A DNA stretch of 33,864 bases from Acholeplasmataceae bacterium (GTDB lineage: Bacteria; Bacillota_I; Bacilli_A; ML615J-28; CAG-313): contig DUOG01000064.1 in NCBI GenBank assembly GCA_012838945.1, positions 1 through 33,864 on the forward strand, given 5' to 3'. The translations under genes and the position numbers were made by a program. This document shows, one piece after another, positions 29,681 to 33,864 of the stretch. Each line of letters begins with the position of its first letter. Position 1 is the first letter of the stretch. Below the pieces are notes generated by a model. That model had not been told where the DNA came from, did not search any database, and saw only the letters and a list, made by a program, of their open reading frames with translations.

Positions 29681-30456
29681 TCTAAAAACGCCTTTTTAAC
29701 TCGATCCCAGAATGAATGATTCTTTTTGGTTACCAATTGAATGTATCTATCAGAGATTGTAGCCCTTAGTTCTTTCATTTCAGTTGCGCTTTTGTGTAAA
29801 TCATCACAAGTAAAAGTAGTACCAGAAAATGATGGTGATTTTAAGGTAATGACATTACCTTCCCCAAAAACCATTGATGAACCTAAAGTTGCAAACACCC
29901 GATTATTGATACTTGCAATTTCCGTTAATTGAAAAGCCTTTAAATTAATATCAACCACTGAACCGCCCAAGGACTTATTATAAGCTGTCGATCCGGATGG
30001 GGTTGAAATTACTATCCCCGTACCTTTAAATGATTCAAACATTTCATTATTAATATAGATATCTATTCTTTGAGTATGAAGGGGATTGACTACGGTAATT
30101 TCATTTAACGCATATCCAATTTCTGATCCTTGATCAGTAGTAAATTCATACTTTAAAAGTGGCAATCGACAAATTGAATATTGATTGCTTTCAATTAGCG
30201 AGATCATCTCTTTAAATTCATCAGGAAGGAAGTCAGTATAGAAACCTAACTTACCAAAGTTAATTCCAATCATTTTTATTTGGTCTAATGAGTCACGATA
30301 TTCCCGGGCTGCTCTTAAGATGGTACCATCACCACCAAGAACAATCACATACTCGGGATTAATGTAATCAATTATATGTCCTCTTTCTTGAAGATAGTCA
30401 TAAAAATCAACTAGTTTTTGTTCGCAACCCTGACGATAAACAAAGGCGAATCTCAT
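29677..30456 (-). CDS. nadK: NAD kinase
   Basis: 259 residues. It has the GGDGTIL motif with catalytic D43, the NE pair in YALNEITV, and STPSGSTAYNKSLGG. It phosphorylates NAD to NADP. It lies 4 bp after relQ and overlaps the pseudouridine synthase by 4 bp. The corresponding Bacillus gene is yjbN (ppnKA/nadF). Confidence 0.95.
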   Translation of the reverse strand: MRFAFVYRQGCEQKLVDFYDYLQERGHIIDYINPEYVIVLGGDGTILRAAREYRDSLDQIKMIGINFGKLGFYTDFLPDEFKEMISLIESNQYSICRLPLLKYEFTTDQGSEIGYALNEITVVNPLHTQRIDIYINNEMFESFKGTGIVISTPSGSTAYNKSLGGSVVDINLKAFQLTEIASINNRVFATLGSSMVFGEGNVITLKSPSFSGTTFTCDDLHKSATEMKELRATISDRYIQLVTKKNHSFWDRVKKAFLE

Positions 30457-30460
30457 ATTA

Positions 30461-31144
30461 TCACCACTTTTTCAATCTATTCAAAGATATTTCCTCTTCA
30501 TAACTGTCACGATTTTCAATAATAAAATCTTCTGGGTCAATCTTTTTAACTGCTTCATGAATTGAAGACATCTCATTGTCTAAAGCTTCAGCAGCTTTAG
30601 AAGCCGCTAGGAGTCGCTTTTTGATATCATCCGGTATATTTTTTTGATACTTATATTTTAATGAGTGTTCAATACTAGCCCAAAAATGCATCGCATGGGT
30701 TCTAATTTGAAACTCTAGGATAACTGGACTTTGTCCATAAATAGTTTCTACATTATAACGACAAATTAAATGAAGCGACCTATAACCACTTGGTTTTGGG
30801 TTTTTAATATAATCCCGTTCTTCTAGTAAGATGATATCTTTTCTTGCCTTTAATAATTCGGCCATTTCGTAAATATCTTCAATGTATTTACAAGTGATTC
30901 TAATACCTCCGATATCATAAACCTTCTCATCAATATATTCAAATTCTACACCAAGGCGCTTGGCCTTATCTAAAATACTGTCAGGAGTTTTTACTCGTCC
31001 AGATACAATTTCAATTGGACAATGAATGCCCCTAATTTCATATTGTTTTCTAATTCCTTCAATTTTCAAGATAAATCCTTCAACAGCTAATTCATATGGT
31101 TGAAGGAACTTTTTCCAATCAAAATTATATGTATTCACTAACAT
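30461..31144 (-). CDS. relQ: Small alarmone synthetase RelQ/YjbM family
   Basis: 227 residues, the single-domain SAS length, with no hydrolase, TGS or ACT domains. Signatures are SGRVKTPDSILDKAKR, DIGGIRITCKY, the G-loop PKPSGYRSLHL, and EFQIRTHAMHFWASIEH with the catalytic Glu near 144. It makes (p)ppGpp from ATP and GDP/GTP. SAS1 proteins of this type are tetramers activated by pppGpp. It heads the relQ-nadK-yjbO operon and is divergent from the CYTH gene. GGTGAT lies only a few bases from the ATG at 31144; a GTG two codons later is an alternative start. Confidence 0.94.
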   Translation of the reverse strand: MLVNTYNFDWKKFLQPYELAVEGFILKIEGIRKQYEIRGIHCPIEIVSGRVKTPDSILDKAKRLGVEFEYIDEKVYDIGGIRITCKYIEDIYEMAELLKARKDIILLEERDYIKNPKPSGYRSLHLICRYNVETIYGQSPVILEFQIRTHAMHFWASIEHSLKYKYQKNIPDDIKKRLLAASKAAEALDNEMSSIHEAVKKIDPEDFIIENRDSYEEEISLNRLKKW

Positions 31145-31159
31145 ATTATCACCAGTATT

Positions 31160-31168
31160 ATTGTACCA
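31160..31168 (-). promoter_or_regulatory. Candidate extended -10 promoter of the relQ operon
   Basis: TGGTACAAT on the minus strand, 15 bp from the start codon, with no good -35. It implies a very short leader. Confidence 0.4.
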
Positions 31169-31222
31169 TATTTTTTCCCTAAATGCATTATTTTTTTATT
31201 ATCATTATATTATTTCTTTCAC

Positions 31223-31250
31223 TTGCTTTTTTATTATAATTGTGTATAAT
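31223..31250 (+). promoter_or_regulatory. sigma-A promoter of the CYTH gene
   Basis: TTGCTT (31223-31228), 16 bp, TATAAT (31245-31250). Confidence 0.5.
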
Positions 31251-31290
31251 AATTAATGATATAAATACTATAATATTGAAGGTGATAATT

Positions 31291-31860
31291 ATGGCAAAAC
31301 AATTAGAAATTGAATTCAAAACATTACTCACAAAAGAGGAGTACCAAAAACTAATCGAACGTTTTTCCAACTATAAAGGAAATTATCAAACAAATTACTA
31401 CTTTGATACCCCTCGCTTTACACTAAAAGCTACTGATATTGGATTGCGAGTTCGAGTTCGAGATTCATATGAACTTACACTAAAACGTAGAAAGCATTAT
31501 TCTATTATCGAAACTAATAAAATCATCTCTAAAGAAATCTTTGAAGAATTCCTAGAAAATGGAATTGTTCCTGATGAAGAAATAAGAAACGAGATTGCTG
31601 GGATTATTGGCAACCAAAAACTCGTTAACTTTATGAGTCTGACTACCTATCGAGTCAATGTTCCTTATAAGAATGGATTATTAGCGATTGATAAATGTGA
31701 ATATCTCGGAGAAGTTGATTACGAGCTTGAATATGAAGCAACCAGTTATGAGCAAGGTAAACGCGAGTTTGTTGAAATCGTCAATGAATTCGGTGTAAAA
31801 TATAAAAAGAGTGAAGCCAAAATTAAAAGAGCTTATGCAGCTCTTAGAAAAAAAATCTAA
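31291..31860 (+). CDS. CYTH domain protein (YjbK-like)
   Basis: 189 residues from the ATG at 31291 (GAAGGTGAT upstream). The N-terminal EIEFK is the ExExK signature of the CYTH (triphosphate tunnel) fold. Basic strands (RVRVRDSYELTLKRRKH) and acidic ones (YLGEVDYELEYEA) line the tunnel and bind metal. Family members hydrolyse triphosphates; in Bacillus, YjbK sits just upstream of the relQ homologue. Here it is divergent from relQ, sharing a 146-bp gap. Its exact substrate is unknown. Confidence 0.88.
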   Translation: MAKQLEIEFKTLLTKEEYQKLIERFSNYKGNYQTNYYFDTPRFTLKATDIGLRVRVRDSYELTLKRRKHYSIIETNKIISKEIFEEFLENGIVPDEEIRNEIAGIIGNQKLVNFMSLTTYRVNVPYKNGLLAIDKCEYLGEVDYELEYEATSYEQGKREFVEIVNEFGVKYKKSEAKIKRAYAALRKKI

Positions 31861-31878
31861 TTCGTTAATAGCCAAAAG

Positions 31879-31906
31879 AAAAAGAAGAGAATTACCTCTT
31901 CTTTTT
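31879..31906. terminator. Bidirectional terminator between the CYTH gene and spx
   Basis: AAAAAGAAGAG (31879-31889) pairs with CTCTTCTTTTT (31896-31906), 6-nt loop, with a longer T run on the right. Confidence 0.8.
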
Positions 31907-32329
31907 TTAGTTTTCATCCTTTTTCTTTTTTGTATTATTATCGGTATCAAAAGATATAAAACTTTCACGATACCGCAATTCCTTAGGCAAAAAGATTGTA
32001 ATGTCTTCATTGTTATAACCAACTTGTAATTCATTTTCATTGATAATAATAGGGCGTTTTAAAACACTAGGATTCTCAATGATAAAATCAATTAACTCTT
32101 GGCTGGTCATAGCATCAGGGTTTAGCTTCTTCTCTTTAAAAACTTTTGATCGTGTTGAAATAATATCATCAAATCCATTTTCACTATTAGCCAACATTTT
32201 ATAAATGTCTTCACGGCTAAGTTTAATGCTGAAAATGTTCTTTTCTGAATATGGTATGTTGTATTGATCAAACCATTTTTTTGCCTTTCGGCAGGATGCA
32301 CAACTAGGTGTTGTGTAAATTTGAATCAT
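31907..32329 (-). CDS. spx: Redox-responsive transcription regulator Spx
   Basis: 140 residues, ArsC-like fold. It has the redox switch CASC (C10, C13), the SRSK-like ISTRSKVF segment, and VLKRPIIINENELQVGYN, matching Spx at the RNA polymerase alpha-contact region. The Lys/Asp/Glu-rich tail (TDNNTKKKKDEN) differs from Bacillus Spx. Under thiol stress Spx redirects RNA polymerase to thioredoxin genes and is degraded by ClpXP; clpP is in this window. It faces the CYTH gene across a shared terminator. Confidence 0.92.
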   Translation of the reverse strand: MIQIYTTPSCASCRKAKKWFDQYNIPYSEKNIFSIKLSREDIYKMLANSENGFDDIISTRSKVFKEKKLNPDAMTSQELIDFIIENPSVLKRPIIINENELQVGYNNEDITIFLPKELRYRESFISFDTDNNTKKKKDEN

Positions 32330-32347
32330 TTCTCTCTCACCCCTTAT

Positions 32348-32376
32348 ATTTTACCTTATTTTGATAAATTTTTCAA
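32348..32376 (-). promoter_or_regulatory. sigma-A promoter of spx
   Basis: TTGAAA (32371-32376), 17 bp, TAAAAT (32348-32353) on the minus strand, 18 bp from the start codon. Confidence 0.65.
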
Positions 32377-32442
32377 TACCTTTTTTGAAATTTCTTCAGA
32401 TAATTTCAAATTTGTCAACTAATTTATTAAAAAATTTATCAA
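32361..32442. repeat. Nested inverted repeats upstream of spx
   Basis: Outer arms TTGATAAATTTTT (32361-32373) and AAAAATTTATCAA (32430-32442) are perfect 13-mers. Inside are TTTGAAATT (32385-32393) and AATTTCAAA (32402-32410). The outer left arm overlaps the spx promoter. The rest of 32443-32740 is very AT-rich, with no gene, tRNA or clear element that I could see, only another TTGATAAA near 32457. Confidence 0.6.
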
Positions 32443-32740
32443 GTCATTCGATTTTTTTGATAAAATTCGTGTTTAAATGAAGATTTTCCTCCGTTTTCAT
32501 CAAAATCCGACAGTCTATTCACCTGTAGAAAATTTAATATAACTCCTATATTTTTTCAATATTTAATATTTCCAATGTTACAATTACACATTTTAGTTAA
32601 GCGACTACTTCCGATATATAAATATTACTTTATTCTTTTTGATATTTATATTATACTGCTAAAGGACAGGCATTGTCAATGTTATTTTTTTCCGATTTGC
32701 AAATTTTTATAATATACCATATGATATAAACATAATTCTA

Positions 32741-32769
32741 TTGACAAGTAGGCTCTAGTTTTATATAAT
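32741..32769 (+). promoter_or_regulatory. Full-consensus sigma-A promoter of trpS
   Basis: TTGACA (32741-32746), 17 bp, TATAAT (32764-32769): a perfect match in both hexamers and spacing. Confidence 0.9.
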
Positions 32770-32774
32770 AATAG

Positions 32775-32990
32775 AAACAGATGATTGGAAATAGTAGTTA
32801 TGGCTCTTTGGTCTAGGAAGTGACTGGTTGCTGGAAAGTCAACCAAATCCATAATGAATGGGTCCATGATGTGAGAAGAGGAAATGCTTTTCCGCTCCCT
32901 AGCGTTAACAGGTTAGAGTGCAAAGTGTTTAACTTTGAAATAAGGTGGTACCACGGAAACTTTCGTCCTTATATTTTTATAGGGGCTTTT
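32775..32990 (+). ncRNA. T-box leader of trpS, Trp specifier
   Basis: The T-box AAGGTGGTACCACGG lies at 32942-32956, followed by the terminator GTCCTTATA/TATAGGGGC and a T6 run (about 32966-32990). In Stem I, GAATGGGTCC carries the specifier TGG at 32859-32861, the Trp codon. It fits trpS directly downstream. Uncharged tRNA(Trp) would stabilise the antiterminator. Confidence 0.93.
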
Positions 32991-33004
32991 TTATTTTATA
33001 ATGA

Positions 33005-33864
<860 letters not shown>

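Noticed and set aside
32443-32740. Small RNA or tRNA gene in the AT-rich gap before trpS
   Set aside because: No cloverleaf, no promoter-terminator pair and only short palindromes such as CATTGTCAATG were found; evidence is insufficient.
32682-32867. A 61-codon minus-strand frame over the trpS leader
   Set aside because: It overlaps the promoter and Stem I of the T-box and has no ribosome binding site.

Overview
This window looks like an ordinary chromosomal stretch of a low-GC, endospore-forming member of the Bacilli. The spore evidence is a close SspI homologue, a cysteine-rich CotY/CotZ-type coat protein, a His/Cys-rich CotD-like protein and a possible CotO-like protein. TGA is used as a stop (for example at the ends of the ku, uppP and cotO-like genes), so this is genetic code 11, not the Mollicutes code. 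The AT-rich composition and some protein features suggest one of the lineages near Turicibacter, Haloplasma or the Erysipelotrichia, but that placement is inference. No rRNA, tRNA, insertion sequence, phage gene or CRISPR array was seen. Genes are packed tightly, with many convergent pairs separated by short bidirectional terminators.

Layout. 1-2150: the 5' end of a leftward gene, then a large secreted metallophosphoesterase with a Cys-containing C-terminal membrane anchor. 2157-4730: an unrecognised leftward gene, then ku and a stand-alone ATP-dependent DNA ligase overlapping by 4 bp (a two-gene NHEJ module). 4748-5760: perR-rbr, a peroxide-response operon with a 7-1-7 box over its own start site. 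5780-10832: a leftward six-gene run (pepV, trmB, M42 peptidase, DUF84 NTPase, DJ-1/PfpI, patatin). 10861-12950: sspI, a membrane-tethered degenerate EIIB-like protein, uppP and a CotY/Z-like coat gene. 12950-16140: an NCS2 permease and an AzgA guanine/hypoxanthine permease, the latter behind a guanine-type purine riboswitch. 16138-19800: a cotO-like gene, coaX, efp and a YfmM-like ABC-F ATPase. 19808-24550: ispH, then pheS-pheT behind a Phe T-box. 24571-26150: a zinc-ribbon membrane protein, a CotD-like gene and clpP. 26153-28840: purB-purA. 28847-32329: a block like the Bacillus yjb region (yjbO, nadK, relQ, CYTH protein, spx). 32741-end: trpS behind a Trp T-box, cut by the window edge.

Regulation is unusually readable. 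There are two T-boxes whose specifier codons (TTC, TGG) match the downstream synthetase, one guanine riboswitch with a plausible antiterminator, a PerR-type operator, several good sigma-A promoters, and spore-sigma-like promoters in front of sspI, the CotY/Z-like gene and the CotD-like gene. I found no multi-gene system that looks new. The best leads are the EIIB-like protein with Glu at the phosphocysteine position, the ligase-only NHEJ pair, the unrecognised 220-residue protein, and the spore-sigma promoter pattern. Starts were moved inward from the longest open frame wherever a ribosome binding site clearly marked an internal ATG or GTG.
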